A DNA stretch of 64,000 nucleotides from Gaeumannomyces sp. JS-464. Taxonomy: Eukaryota > Ascomycota > Sordariomycetes > Magnaporthales > Magnaporthaceae. A program made the position numbers and the translations under genes. This document shows positions 23,989 to 34,208 of this stretch, one piece after another. The stretch covers positions 2,717,001 through 2,781,000 of the forward strand of contig NGZR01000006.1 of the NCBI GenBank assembly GCA_002197995.1. Reading direction: 5' to 3'. Position 1 is the stretch's first letter. Each line of letters opens with the position of its first letter. Below the pieces are notes generated by a model. The model ran no database searches. It worked only from the letters and a program-made list of their open reading frames with translations, and was not told where the DNA came from.

Positions 23989-25955
23989 ATGGGCGACCAA
24001 AAGGGAAAATACCAGCCTTCGTGGATCGAGCGGGCGGGCATCTCGACATTCGAGTTCATCAACCGGTTCGTGCCTTGGTATAAGCTCCCCAGCTACATCG
24101 GCGCCTTCAACCTTGCCTTCCTGCGCATCTCGCTGCGGGCGCACAATCTGCACGATGGCTACGCCGACTCGTCCGCCCAAGGGAGCTCCGTCGACCGCCC
24201 GCTCGAAGACGAGCGCTTCCGCAATGCGCGCCACTCGGACGGCAAGTACAACGACCTCGAGCGCTCCCTGATGGGCTGCACTGGAAGGCGGTTCGGACGT
24301 AATTTTCCCAGAGAGAGCTGCCCGAAGCCGACCGAGGAAGATCTCTGGAGCCCGAGCCCGCGAGAAATTTCCCAGAAGTTCATGGCGCGCAAGGAGTTTA
24401 TCCCGGCTACTACCCTCAATCTGCTGGCCGCTGCTTGGATCCAATTCCAGACCCACGACTGGTTCAACCACGAGACCGAGGAGAAGGACGAGTTCCACAT
24501 CCCCTTGCCCGAAGGCGACACGTGGCCGGGCAAGACGATGGAGCTCCCGAAGACCAAGCCCGACGCCGTGCTCGACCCGTCAGACCTCAAATGCCCGGGC
24601 TACCGGAACATGAACACGGCCTGGTGGGATGGCTCGCAGATCTACGGCTCCACCGAGAAGGTGACGGCGTCGCTGCGCGGAAAGCAGCCGGACGGGAAGC
24701 TCGTCCTCAACGAGAACGGCACGGGCGCGTTCCTGCCGCGCGACAAGGACGGGAACCCGCTGACGGGCTTCCACAACAACTGGTGGGTCGGCATGGAGAT
24801 GCTGCATACGCTGTTCGCGCTCGAGCACAACGCGCTCTGCGACATACTCCGCGCGGCCTACCCGGACTGGACGGGCGACCAGATCTTCGACAAGGCGCGG
24901 CTGGTAAACTGCGCGCTCATGGCCAAGATCCACACGGTCGAGTGGACGCCCGCCATCCTCGCCCACCCGGCGCTCGAGATCGGCATGAACGCCAACTGGT
25001 GGGGCCTGGCCGGCGAGAAGCTCACCAAGCTCGTCGGCCGCTTGTCCAAGACGAGCGAGATCATCTCTGGCATTCCCGGTTCTGGCGTCGAGCACGATGG
25101 CGTGCCGTACAGCTTGACTGAGGAATTCGTCTCTGTGTATCGCATGCATTCTCTGATTCCTGGTGGGTAATCGTGATCTTCGCTCGCTTCCTCGGTGCCT
25201 AGGTACCTATGCATCTAACACTGCCCCCACACCCTTCGCCAGACGACATCGCCTTCTTTTCGGTTGATCGGCAGGGCGCGCATCACGCCACGACGCCCAT
25301 CCGCGACCTGGCCTTCCAGGGGGCCCGGAAGCCCGTCGACGACGGCCTGTCGTTTGGCGACCTCTTCTACTCGTTCGGGATAAACTATCCAGGCGCCATC
25401 ACGAACAACAACTACCCGGACTTTCTGCGCGACTTCACGGACCCGGACGGCGTGCACCGCGACCTGGGCACCGTCGACATCCTGCGGGACCGCGAGCGCG
25501 GCGTGCCGCGGTACTGCGAGTTCCGCCGGCTGCTGCGGCTGAGCGTGCCGCAGACCTTTGCCGACATCACGGGCAGGCACAACGCCGCCCTGGCCGAGGC
25601 CCTCTCCGAGGCGTACGGCGGCGACGTGGCCAAGGTGGACGCGCTGGTCGGGTCGCACAGCGAACCCGTGATCCCGGGGTTCGGGTTCAGCGAGACGGCG
25701 TTCCGCGTCTTCATCCTGATGGCGTCGCGGCGCCTCAAGAGCGACCGCTTCATCGCGGGGCAGTGGGACGCGGCCACGTACACGCCCGAGGGCTTCCGCT
25801 GGGTCCAGCACACGACCATGAGGGACGTGCTGGTGCGCCACTTCCCCGAGCTGGCGCCGACGCTGCGGCGGAGTGGGAACGTGTTTGCGCCGTGGGCGCA
25901 GATGGAGGAGAGCAAGAAGTACAAGGGCAAGGAGACGAATGCCCCGGCAAAGTAG
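23989..25955 (+). CDS. Fatty-acid alpha-dioxygenase (haem peroxidase superfamily)
   Basis: Two exons, 23,989-25,162 and 25,243-25,955, give 628 residues, a normal length for the family. The intron (GTGGGT, CTAAC branch, CAG) restores the block VYRMHSLIPDDIAFFS. The sequence matches plant and fungal alpha-dioxygenases. The N-terminal part has RFVPWYKLP and LRAHNLHDGY; THDWFNHE carries the distal haem His (residue 156). Tyr384 and His387 in VYRMH have the spacing of the catalytic Tyr and proximal His, and HTVEWTPAIL is also conserved. Enzymes of this family add O2 to the alpha carbon of fatty acids, giving 2-hydroperoxides that break down to shortened aldehydes, as oxylipins or defence signals. 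No signal peptide is visible. The gene is intact although it lies less than 2 kb from the RIP block. The family call is firm; the substrate is inference. Confidence 0.93.
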
Positions 25956-26280
25956 GACGCTGGCTGGGAGCTGAAGCACGGAACATCAGTTGTATACCTA
26001 GATATTTAAATAAGAGCACTGTTACCGCCCATGCTCGGAGGTGCTTGGACGACATACTGTCGGGCGGAATGTTACGCACACGTGACAGCCCGCGGCCATC
26101 GCATCTCCAGGCACCAACAGCCGGAATGATGGCCGCGGGGTCATTTCAGCCTCCCGGCCATCAGACGCAGGCAGCGGGCGCACTACAGCCGTCCTCCATG
26201 TTCGCCCTCCTCTTAGTTATTCCAAGCATGGTATCCAACAGCGCGAATCACCGCTTTTACGACAAGCCTCCATCCTCAAC
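25956..26280. other. Intergenic, 3' end of the dioxygenase gene
   Basis: No gene is visible. This is terminator and leader sequence between the dioxygenase gene and the following same-strand HET-type gene. Confidence 0.5.
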
Positions 26281-28607
26281 TTCGTGCGGTCCTCGAAGCT
26301 CTGCCAACCGTGCCAGGCTACTTTCAGTGCTGGGTTCGAATCTCGAACTCAGCCCGACTCCATCTGCCAGGGCAAATTCGTGCATCATCGCTACGATGGC
26401 CTGGTAGATGCGGTCGACAGCGGCTGCGTCCTCTGCCGGTACCTGCTACTACCAAGGATGCCCGAGAGCAGCACCTGGCCAGGGGCCAGGCTGGAGAACC
26501 AGAAACCGTCCCCAGTAGCCACACAATGGTCGCTAGCGCCCGGCTCGTATGACGATCGTGCCAAGCGGAGGGTTAAAGAGTTCTTCACCGTCAAAATATT
26601 CGCAGATGGAGATAGAGTCTTCCAGTTCGTGCAACGCCTCGCAAGTAGTCGTCCTTTGGGAAGCACAGCCGACCCTGCTTAATGGTTGCGATTAGCGTTT
26701 CAAAGTGAACATCCATACCAATATCTCTGTCTGCCCGTGGCCTGATTCGTCCCGGCTCCCGGAGCTTATCCGCCGCTGGGTAGCCGACTGCCAAAACCAC
26801 AAAGCGCAGCCCCAGTGTGCGAGTTACCCGGATGCCCACCGTCCAAAGCCTCGGCGAGTCCTTGAAATACTCGACGCAGCACTGCTACTCCGCGAGCTGC
26901 CCAAGATGGGATGGCCGGGCACTTACATCACCCTCAGCCACCGCTGGACGACTCCGGATCCACCCAAACTCCGGCGCGAGAACGCGGATGGGCTGCATTG
27001 CACTGGAATCGGCTTGACGGCGCTCCCACCGACATTCCGCGACGCCGTGACGGTTGCCCGCTGGCTTGGGATTAAATACTTGCGGATCGATTCGCTATGC
27101 GTCTATCAAGACTCGGCTGCCGACTGGGAGCACGAGTCCGCCATGATGGGGGACATCTACAGCGGAGCGCTGGTCAACATAGCTGCGACAGACGCTGGCT
27201 CGGCCCACGACGGGTTTCTCCCGCAGCAACGTGCCCAACCTCTTCTCCCTATCCTCAGCAGCCCCTATAATGCCCGTGTTCGGGATCTTCAACAACACAA
27301 AGAACCAGGTCGACAACGGCCTTGATGCTATTGTTCTCCACGAGATCTCAGCATTCCTTTCTCAGCTGGCCAGATCGACCCTTTTAACTCGCGGCGGTGT
27401 CACCAGGAATTCGCCCTGGCGCAGGGACGCTTTACATGTCCAGCACGCAGGCGTGGTGGCGAGGCGGCGCGGGCACATGCTGTGAAACGTATCCCGATGG
27501 TCTCCCGCACTTTGTCGACAACCCAGTCACAGAAAATGTTTTTGGCGCTTCTTGCACCGGATGCGACGAGCGGAATAACGCCCACTTGCGACACTGTCAG
27601 GGGAAAGGCGCCCGTTGCGCGTGGGCTGTCCCTCGTCAGATGGCACAATATCCTGGAAGCCTATTCCAGAGCGGAATTCACGGCCGAGTCGAACAGGCTC
27701 TTGCGCTGCCGGGGCTGGTCAATGCTGCGTCCGGTCTTCTTGGCAGCTACTAATGCGGAATGTGGTACCGGCCGTCGGCGGCGGAGGGGAGCGACGACTT
27801 CCTGTACCAGCTCATCTGGCACGGCCCGAACCGAGTAGGGACACGGAGGGCGGCGCCGCCTCTTGTCGGCGAAGCGCCGGCGCGCAGCGGCGGTCGGGGA
27901 GCGGCCCCCGTTGTCCCGACGTGGTCATGGGCGCCGCCCGCGAGGTCAACCACCCCTCAACCTGCGTCCCCCAGCACGACCGCCTGGCGCGCCTAGCGAG
28001 CCCGCCGCCTATGGACAAGCTCAACTGGTTTGGCTGGCCGTTGACGGCCGAGGATGCCACCTTGCATGTCGCTGGGGTCCCGGTTCCTTCCTGCGTGCTG
28101 CCCCGACCATTTCACCAGCGTGGATGCCATCTCCAAGCTTGGCCCCGCCTCTCAAGGCCGCCTTCCGGACATGGGCAGAACGTACGGCCTCATGACGTTT
28201 TTTTGACGACATCCAGGAGCTCGCGGAGGCCACGGAAGACGCCAGGCGCAGTGAAGGACGGCGTCCCTTTACCCGGGTTCTTCTTTGTGCTGACCCGCTA
28301 TGGCGAGACTGAGACGTGCCACAATGTCCAGGGATTGGTCGTGCGGGAGAGGAAGCGGGACTCGAAGGGGCGTGGGAAGCACAGCGCGGAACGCAGGATT
28401 TTCTCGCGGGTGGGAGTCTTCTGGCCGAACCAGGGTCACGGGTACCCGCCGGGGTGGCGCGTTGATCCTGCCGACCGGACGACTCTGTTTGACGACTTTA
28501 AAATCGCGGGGTATGGGAAGAGCGCCCTCGAGAAACTGGAGCTATATCCGGAGAACCGCGAACGGGGCGACGCCGTAGCCAGACTGGACGACATCTGTCT
28601 CTGCTGA
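26281..28607 (+). pseudogene. HET-domain (heterokaryon incompatibility) gene, frame-disrupted
   Basis: The N-terminal part reads LCQPCQATF and SGCVLCRYLL, the Cys pairs common before HET domains. The HET core is clear in the frame from 26,705: TYITLSHRW, then LGIKYLRIDSLCVYQDS, DWEHESAMMGDIYSGALVNI and AATDAGSAHDGFL. Later blocks lie in other frames: CCETYPDGLPHFVDNP (about 27,478), WHNILEAYSRAEFTAESNRL (about 27,640), DDFLYQLIWHG (about 27,796), VPTWSWAPP (about 27,915), and a C-terminal block ending at 28,607 (VGVFWPNQG, DPADRTTLFDDFK). Intact relatives trigger programmed cell death after fusion of unlike hyphae. At least three frame changes separate conserved blocks and no intron set I tried repairs them. 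The true start is unclear. It could be real decay or sequence error. Confidence 0.75.
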
Positions 28608-28717
28608 TCGTGATGGCGATCAATTTGTCATCCAGATTGAGAACTACTGCATATACAAGAAAAAACAAATGTGCTATGTACAAGAATCGGCCGCAGTCAG
28701 GCCTTCAAGTCCCACCA

Positions 28718-29350
28718 TCACATGCCGTCGCGGATCATGGCGTCGACCAGCTGGACGTGGCGGTTCGCGTTGGTCTCGCTCCACTCGTTGTCGTAGTTGA
28801 GGCCGTAGGGCCAGATGTGGGAGCCGCCGCAGTTGATGACGGCGCTGGGCCCGTCCCACGATCGCAGCAGCGGCAGGGCGCGCGGCCAGTCCTGGGCGGC
28901 GCAGCGGCGGTCGAACTCGCGCGTCTGGCCGATGCCGAGCGTGTGCGAGATCTCGTGCAGGGCGGTGCGCTCGTTCATGTAAGCCCGATTTGAGCCAAAG
29001 CGGAGGTCGCTACGAGGTCAAAAAAATACATTGGTGTAAGTCGCTGGCAGTAAGAAAAGAAAAGAAGAAAAAAAAAAGGGTTAAGGAAGGAGGAAAGGTC
29101 AGGCGAACCCATTGTAGTTGGCCTCAGCCGTGGGCACGCCGGGGGCGTAGGCGACCCGGATGTTCTTGTTGGCCGCTGAGCTCAAACGGTTGTATCTCCC
29201 GGCGGCCAGGCGCATGGCGTTCTCGATGCGCGAGTACGCGTCCCGCTGGTCGGCCGTCGGGTTGGCGGCCTTGGCCAGCGTCCAGTTGACGGCGGCGCTG
29301 GCGGACGAGACGTAGGCGAGGACGCCGGTGATGACGAGGGTGGGACGCAT
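28718..29350 (-). CDS. Small secreted HExxH metallopeptidase-like protein
   Basis: Exon 1 is 29,109-29,350 and exon 2 is 28,718-29,009, giving 177 residues. The 99-bp intron uses a weak donor (GTTCGC) and acceptor GTAG; splicing gives the continuous block NYNGDLRFGSNRAYMNERTA. A signal peptide covers about residues 1-20. The motif HEISHTLGIG (His99, Glu100, His103) is the zinc-binding HExxH signature, followed by a Gly as in metzincin-like enzymes, but the third metal ligand is not obvious. Two Cys (in RRCAAQ and INCGG) could form one disulfide. It belongs to a family of small secreted fungal proteins I recognise by pattern but cannot name. Peptidase activity is inference. The gene is convergent with the HET gene. 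Confidence 0.75.
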
Positions 29351-32270
29351 GGTGGGCGGCTCGGTATGCCGTTGCGCCTCGATGGACGTGTGTTGGCCGT
29401 CTGTCTGGTGGTCGAGCGAGCCCGGGAACTGGGGAGCGGGACACAGGGGGGAATGCGTGCCTGGCGGGACAAGGAACGGACGGCTGGCCGGCGGCCCAAA
29501 ACAAGGGGCGCCGGCCGTTTTTATCGCCCTGCAGGAGACGCGCACATTGATCTCATAAGCGAGCCAACTAACCGTCGTTCCCCGCTCGCTGGCGGCATTT
29601 ATGTCCCGGCATTTCGGCTCCGCAGGCGGAGCAGGTCGAAGCGCGATGGCGACAAGGGTGGGCGACCCGCTGCATCGCAACTGATTGATGGCACCTGCCC
29701 CTTCCAATTTAGCGGCCCACCCCGACGGCGACGGCGACGACGTTAATCTATCTCCCACTCTATAGCATGGCGCTCGCTGGGGCTGGCCGCGCCATCTGCC
29801 TGCCCTTGCTTTTGCCTTGGCCTCCGATCCGTTTCGAGCAGCCCGCAACGTCGGCCCCGAAATGCCACCAGTTACATCGGGCCTTTGCCGGTGAGGGGGA
29901 TGGCTTGGCGGACACCACCTCCCTAAACGAATAGCTACGAGCCGGGAGCCAGGTCACATGGTCGAGGCTGCTAGCAGCCGTCGAGATTGCGTATGGTCTA
30001 CCCTGGCTCTCCTATCAACGAAAACTACTCGCTGCAAGCCACATCAATCCACACCACCATCGCACGGCAAACCCAACCTGTTCGGCCGCAGCGCAGAAAT
30101 CCGTCCGCAAACATGCCACAGGTGGCCGGTATATCGAGCAAATGAAGCCCCGCTCCTATTGCGTGATGCCGTGGAGCGGGAGAGACAAAAAAAAAAAAAA
30201 AAAAAAAGCAACCTACCATGATCGGGCACGGTTTGCCGTTCGGTAGTTGGGTCGCTACGCCCCGGGCCGCTGGCGGGTGTTTGCTTTCCAGTTTGCGGAG
30301 GGCTGAATCGCCAGGAGCTTGGATCTCCCAGGATCTAGCGCGTCACCGCGTTCGCCACGTGCGTGTTCGACCCCAGGAATCACCTGGGCAGCCGGGGATT
30401 AGCAGCAGAGTTGCCCAAGGGATCAAGCCGGTGGAGGGTCAGCCCCCTTGCAGCTGCATGCGCGATGTGGCCGTGGCTACACAAATCGCCGGCGAAGAAA
30501 GTCGACGATGGTGAGACCGGAGGGTGATGTCACCAGCAGAAACGCAGCGGTGCAATCCTGCTGGACGAGGCCTACAGCATCGTACTTCCACGGCTTCAAA
30601 TCCTGGATGGCGGTAGGACGGCGCTGGCGATGACTCGCCAGCCTGCTATGCACGATCTGAGGCCCTACCGACGGAAGCCTCGACTTCTCGTGGCAGCACG
30701 ACGCCCGCGTCCTCGCGCTCCGCCGGCGAGCCGATTTCCATATTCGACAACAGCGCCGGCTAGCGATACACCAGCGATGGGGGCAATGCTTGCAAAGTGC
30801 GGGACGTTCGTCCGAACCATGCAGCCCGTGGGCATCCAAATTCCTCACCACTACCTCGCGGCAAGGCCTGCTGGTGCTTTCGCGGAGCAGCTTGCAGACC
30901 CTGCGCAACAGCTGGGGGCGCGATGGGAGCGGTGGTCGAAGTAGGTTATGCCTCGGGGAGTTGACCTTGACGCCCGCATCGGCACGGGCAGCCGCGCCAC
31001 GTTGCCATGTCCTACCGGGGGCTCCGGGCCGAGAGGGGAGGGCCGGCCGGGAGCTGCCTGCGCCGGCTACCCTGAGATCCGTCGGCCGGAGACGCAACGC
31101 TGCACACGTCGTGGAGGGCGACACGGCCACCAGGTGCTGGAGGCTGTACGGCTTGGCGGTGGTGAGGAGCTGGGCATTCCGTGCAAGGCCCACCCCGGCC
31201 TGGTGGCCAACGGCGCCACGTCCGGCACGCTGCTTGGGGAGGCCAAGAAGACGTCCTTCAAGACGGGCGTGAGGCTCCCAGGCGAGACTGCGACGAGGCT
31301 GGGGGACGGCATGGCCAGTGCTAGCTTCTTTGCAGAGGCTGCCGACGCCGCCGACGCTGCTGGGGAGTAATTGGGCGCTCAGGGGTCACCCTTATCTGCG
31401 GACCTGGACGATTGCAGTTTGGCAGGTCTACACAATACGCTCTACCCGCCCAGCATCTTTTTGCAGCGCGTGCCACTGCCCTTTCTCAGGACGCCGTGGA
31501 CAGGTCGAAGGCCGCGCTCCATGGCCGACTACTTCCCCAGCGTCCTGTTTGCCGTGGTCCGCGCCTGTCGAGCCGAACTGGTGCCCGCCCCGCATCAGAC
31601 GCCCACGCCATAGACTGGCCATGCTGACGGCCGATCGCACACCGCCTGGTCTGGCTACCATCCCAATTGGCTCCCAGAGGTAAGCCGCGCAAGGAGCTGA
31701 GCTTGTGCAGGTGGAGGAGAATTTCGCTGACAAGTTGACAAGGTGCGTTCAACATGTGCTTCCTGGCAGCTACCGCAGGCTAAAAGCGAATGGGCACAGT
31801 ATGTGTCCACCACTCAAGGCCCAGTGCATGCCACTGGGCGGGCCCGCACCCCAGCAGCCACACCCGCTTTACGGCATTTTGACAGCATTGCGTCGCCAGG
31901 CAGCCAGATTTGCTAGATCCATAATTTGCCAAATGCGGCGAAACCTGAACAAGAGTTGCACCCCGAATGGCTCCCGGCGACGACGAGGTGCATCTGTTCA
32001 GCTCAGGTCGGCACGCCCGACCAGCCCTCGACGATGACACCAGAAACACACCGCTATCATCTCGACTTTCGTACACAGGCGCTGGAGCTACTTGCACATA
32101 TATTGCCTCGCTCGTGTCTGGTCTTCCAGCATCAAAAATCCTCCTCCCCATCCCGGCATCCTCAGCACGATCCAACACCCAGCACAGTCCAGCCTGATCA
32201 AGTCGCGACATCTTTCCCGCTCTATCAAACCACCAACGACCAATCAGCGGATCAACTCGCGACAAACAAA
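29351..32270. other. Long stretch without a supportable gene
   Basis: About 2.9 kb holds several overlapping open frames on both strands (for example 30,477-31,193 minus, 238 codons), but none shows a domain, a clear start or consistent codon bias. A run of about 21 A lies at 30,187-30,207. The left 400 bp is the promoter of the minus-strand metallopeptidase-like gene. The last 200 bp, with a CCAAT box near 32,240, is the promoter of the next gene. A decayed gene at 30,600-31,380 is possible but cannot be shown. Confidence 0.4.
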
Positions 32271-32662
32271 ATGAAGACCTTCACCATCGGCACCATGCTT
32301 TGCGCCATCGCCGCGGTCTCCGTGACAGCGGAAAAGGGGCTTTCTTGTGGTTATCATCTAGTCAACAGTGGAGGTAAGCCTCTTCTCTTCCGCCAGCCCC
32401 CGCAAGCCTGCCATGGCGCCATAGCTATAGTCTTGCAACTGACACACGCTCTTCCCGCCATCCTCCAGACTGGACACAGTCCAACCTCGCGCAGACCGAC
32501 TGCGGCAGGCAGGACACGTGCGACGGCAAGGAATGGAACGTGTTGTTCCGCGTTGTTCGCGGGCCTGAGGGGCGCGACGCTACCCCGATCTGGCTCGAGT
32601 CGACTCATGTCTTCTGCCACAAGGGCTGCTGGGGTGAACTGAACAATGCTCAGTGTCATTAG
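32271..32662 (+). CDS. Small secreted cysteine-rich protein (98 aa)
   Basis: Exons 32,271-32,373 and 32,469-32,662 are joined over a 95-bp intron (GTAAGC to CCAG), giving 98 residues. A signal peptide of about 20 residues (MKTFTIGTMLCAIAAVSVTA) is followed by a mature part with six Cys at residues 26, 46, 52, 84, 88 and 97, enough for three disulfides. Trp residues sit at 36, 57, 76 and 89. I know no family for it. Size, secretion and Cys content are those of effector-like or antimicrobial fungal proteins, but that is inference. Its signal peptide resembles that of the repeat precursor 600 bp downstream on the same strand. Confidence 0.75.
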
Positions 32663-33255
32663 TCGGTTAGACGCTAGCGCGGCAATCAAACCAATCTCAG
32701 GGGCTGTCAGAATCATATGTCCAAGCTGCAGCCGCTTGTCAGGGCGGTGCTGGGCGGCGACTCAGCCGCGCAGGCATGGATCCGTCCCTGTATAAAAATG
32801 GGTTTAAGCATAGGCATAACCCTAATTCCCCAAAAAGGAGCCTGTTTGATCGCTCTCAAGCTGTGCCGCGCTTCATCTAGTTTGATGGGCTCCTGCAAGC
32901 AACCATCTTTGATCCCGTAGCTAACCTGGTCCTTCCACAGCACTGCTTGTGCGCACAACGCCAGACCGCACTCCAGGCTCCACCATCCCGGCATCTCAGC
33001 CCAGTTTGACATTTTGGGTATATAAACGCAGGATGGCGGCCACGATTCACTGCTTGCTTGTCCCCTTAACTCACACACCTTCTCTTCATTCTCCTCTACT
33101 TAATACATTGGACTAATCTTCTTTTCTGTGCTGGACACACTTCGAAGGGCGAATTTATTACTTTTTCCACAAAGATTTAATATCTAGCAACCCACCATCC
33201 TCCTCCCACCATCCGCGACAACAATCACCCCTAAAGCTCCCACAAAGCCAAAATC
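32663..33255. other. Intergenic promoter region of the repeat precursor
   Basis: No gene is visible. It contains a TATATAAA box at 33,019-33,026 and a pyrimidine-rich leader (33,060-33,130) before the ATG at 33,256. Confidence 0.55.
33019..33026 (+). promoter_or_regulatory. TATA box of the repeat peptide precursor gene
   Basis: TATATAAA lies 230 bp before the start codon, upstream of a CT-rich stretch typical of transcription starts of well-expressed fungal genes. Confidence 0.5.
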
Positions 33256-34073
33256 ATGAAGGCCTTCACTGTCCTTACGCTCGTCAGCCTGGCTCTGGCC
33301 GCACCCCTCCACCAGCAAACCGTATGTGCCATGCTGCCCCTAGTGTATAAAGCCGAAACCCCTTTTGGAAACATCCTCTAACTTATGCCATCCACTTCCA
33401 GCAGACTGGCGCTGTGGCGAGGCGTGCGCCTGGTGGCGCCATAGTGGCCGACACGCAGGCGAGATCCATCACAGCCAGCAGCCGGCGGGACCCGGGGCTG
33501 ACGGTTGTCGACAAGGAAGGGAAGCCGGTGACAGCAGGCAAGCGAAGTCCGGGGCTTACGGTTGTTGACAAGGATGGGAAGCCGGTCACAGCCGGCAAAC
33601 GAGGACTGACAGTGGTTGATAAGGATGGAAAGCCGGTCACAGCCGGCAAACGAGGACTGACAGTGGTTGATAAGGATGGAAAGCCGGTCACAGCCGGCAA
33701 ACGAGGACTGACAGTGGTTGATAAGGATGGAAAGCCGGTCACAGCCGGCAAACGAGGACTGACAGTGGTTGATAAGGATGGAAAGCCGGTCACAGCCGGC
33801 AAACGAGGACTGACAGTGGTTGATAAGGATGGAAAGCCGGTCACAGCCGGCAAACGAGGACTGACAGTGGTTGATAAGGATGGAAAGCCGGTTACAGCCA
33901 ACAAACGAAGCCCGGGCCTGACAGTGGTTGATAAGGATGGAAAGCCGGTTACAGCCAACAAACGAAGCCCGGGCCTGACAGTGGTTGATAAAGATGGGAA
34001 GCCTGTCACGGCCGGCAAGCGAGGACTGACAGTGGTGGACAAGGACGGCAAGCCCGTGACGGCGAACCCGTGA
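33256..34073 (+). CDS. Kex2-processed repeat peptide precursor (secreted)
   Basis: Exons 33,256-33,321 and 33,402-34,073 are joined over an 80-bp intron (GTATGT, CTAAC, CAG; phase 0), giving 245 residues. A signal peptide (MKAFTVLTLVSLALAA) is followed by a short pro-region with a basic RRD site, then eleven units of the core GLTVVDKDGKPVTAG. Units are separated by LysArg, the site for the Golgi protease kexin; three later units start SerPro-Gly, which a dipeptidyl aminopeptidase could trim to the same core. Variation is limited to Glu for Asp in unit 1 and Asn for Gly before LysArg in later units. The layout is that of fungal pheromone-type or RiPP precursors (KEP proteins, epichloecyclin and dikaritin precursors). 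The core has no Tyr, Cys, Trp or Phe, so Tyr cross-linking as in dikaritins is excluded. No DUF3328 gene is nearby. The peptide's role is unknown. Confidence 0.85.
33495..34073 (+). repeat. Coding minisatellite of 51/60-bp units
   Basis: Eleven in-frame units encode the peptide cores. Units 3-7 are nearly or fully identical at DNA level, including synonymous sites, so recent unequal exchange or gene conversion keeps them alike. Units with the SerPro insert are 57-60 bp. Confidence 0.9.
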
Positions 34074-34208
34074 CGGCCAACAAACAACCTGTGCCTTAAC
34101 CGCGGTGGATAAGGATGGAAAGCCTGCCATAGACGGCAAGAGGATCCAGGGCTGGCTGTGGTCGAGGAGGATGGATACGCCCTCACTCACGAGCAGGCGC
34201 CCGAATGA
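34074..34208 (+). pseudogene. Out-of-frame C-terminal repeats of the precursor
   Basis: Directly after the stop at 34,071-34,073 the repeat pattern continues in shifted frames: TAVDKDGKPAIDGKR near 34,102-34,146, then LAVVEEDGYALTHEQAPE ending at a stop at 34,206-34,208. The breaks fall at short C or G runs (GAACCCG near 34,065, GTGCC near 34,093, CAGGG near 34,150). The original precursor therefore probably ended at 34,208 with two more, divergent units. Confidence 0.6.

Noticed and set aside
24435..25979. Several long antisense or shifted frames over the alpha-dioxygenase gene
   Set aside because: Shadows of a GC-rich coding sequence; none has a domain.
26320..26345. tRNA-like T-arm (GGTTCGAATC)
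   Set aside because: No matching acceptor stem or D-arm at the right distance; it lies in the HET gene.
33495..34073. CRISPR-like array
   Set aside because: Units are contiguous and coding, without unique spacers, in a eukaryotic genome.
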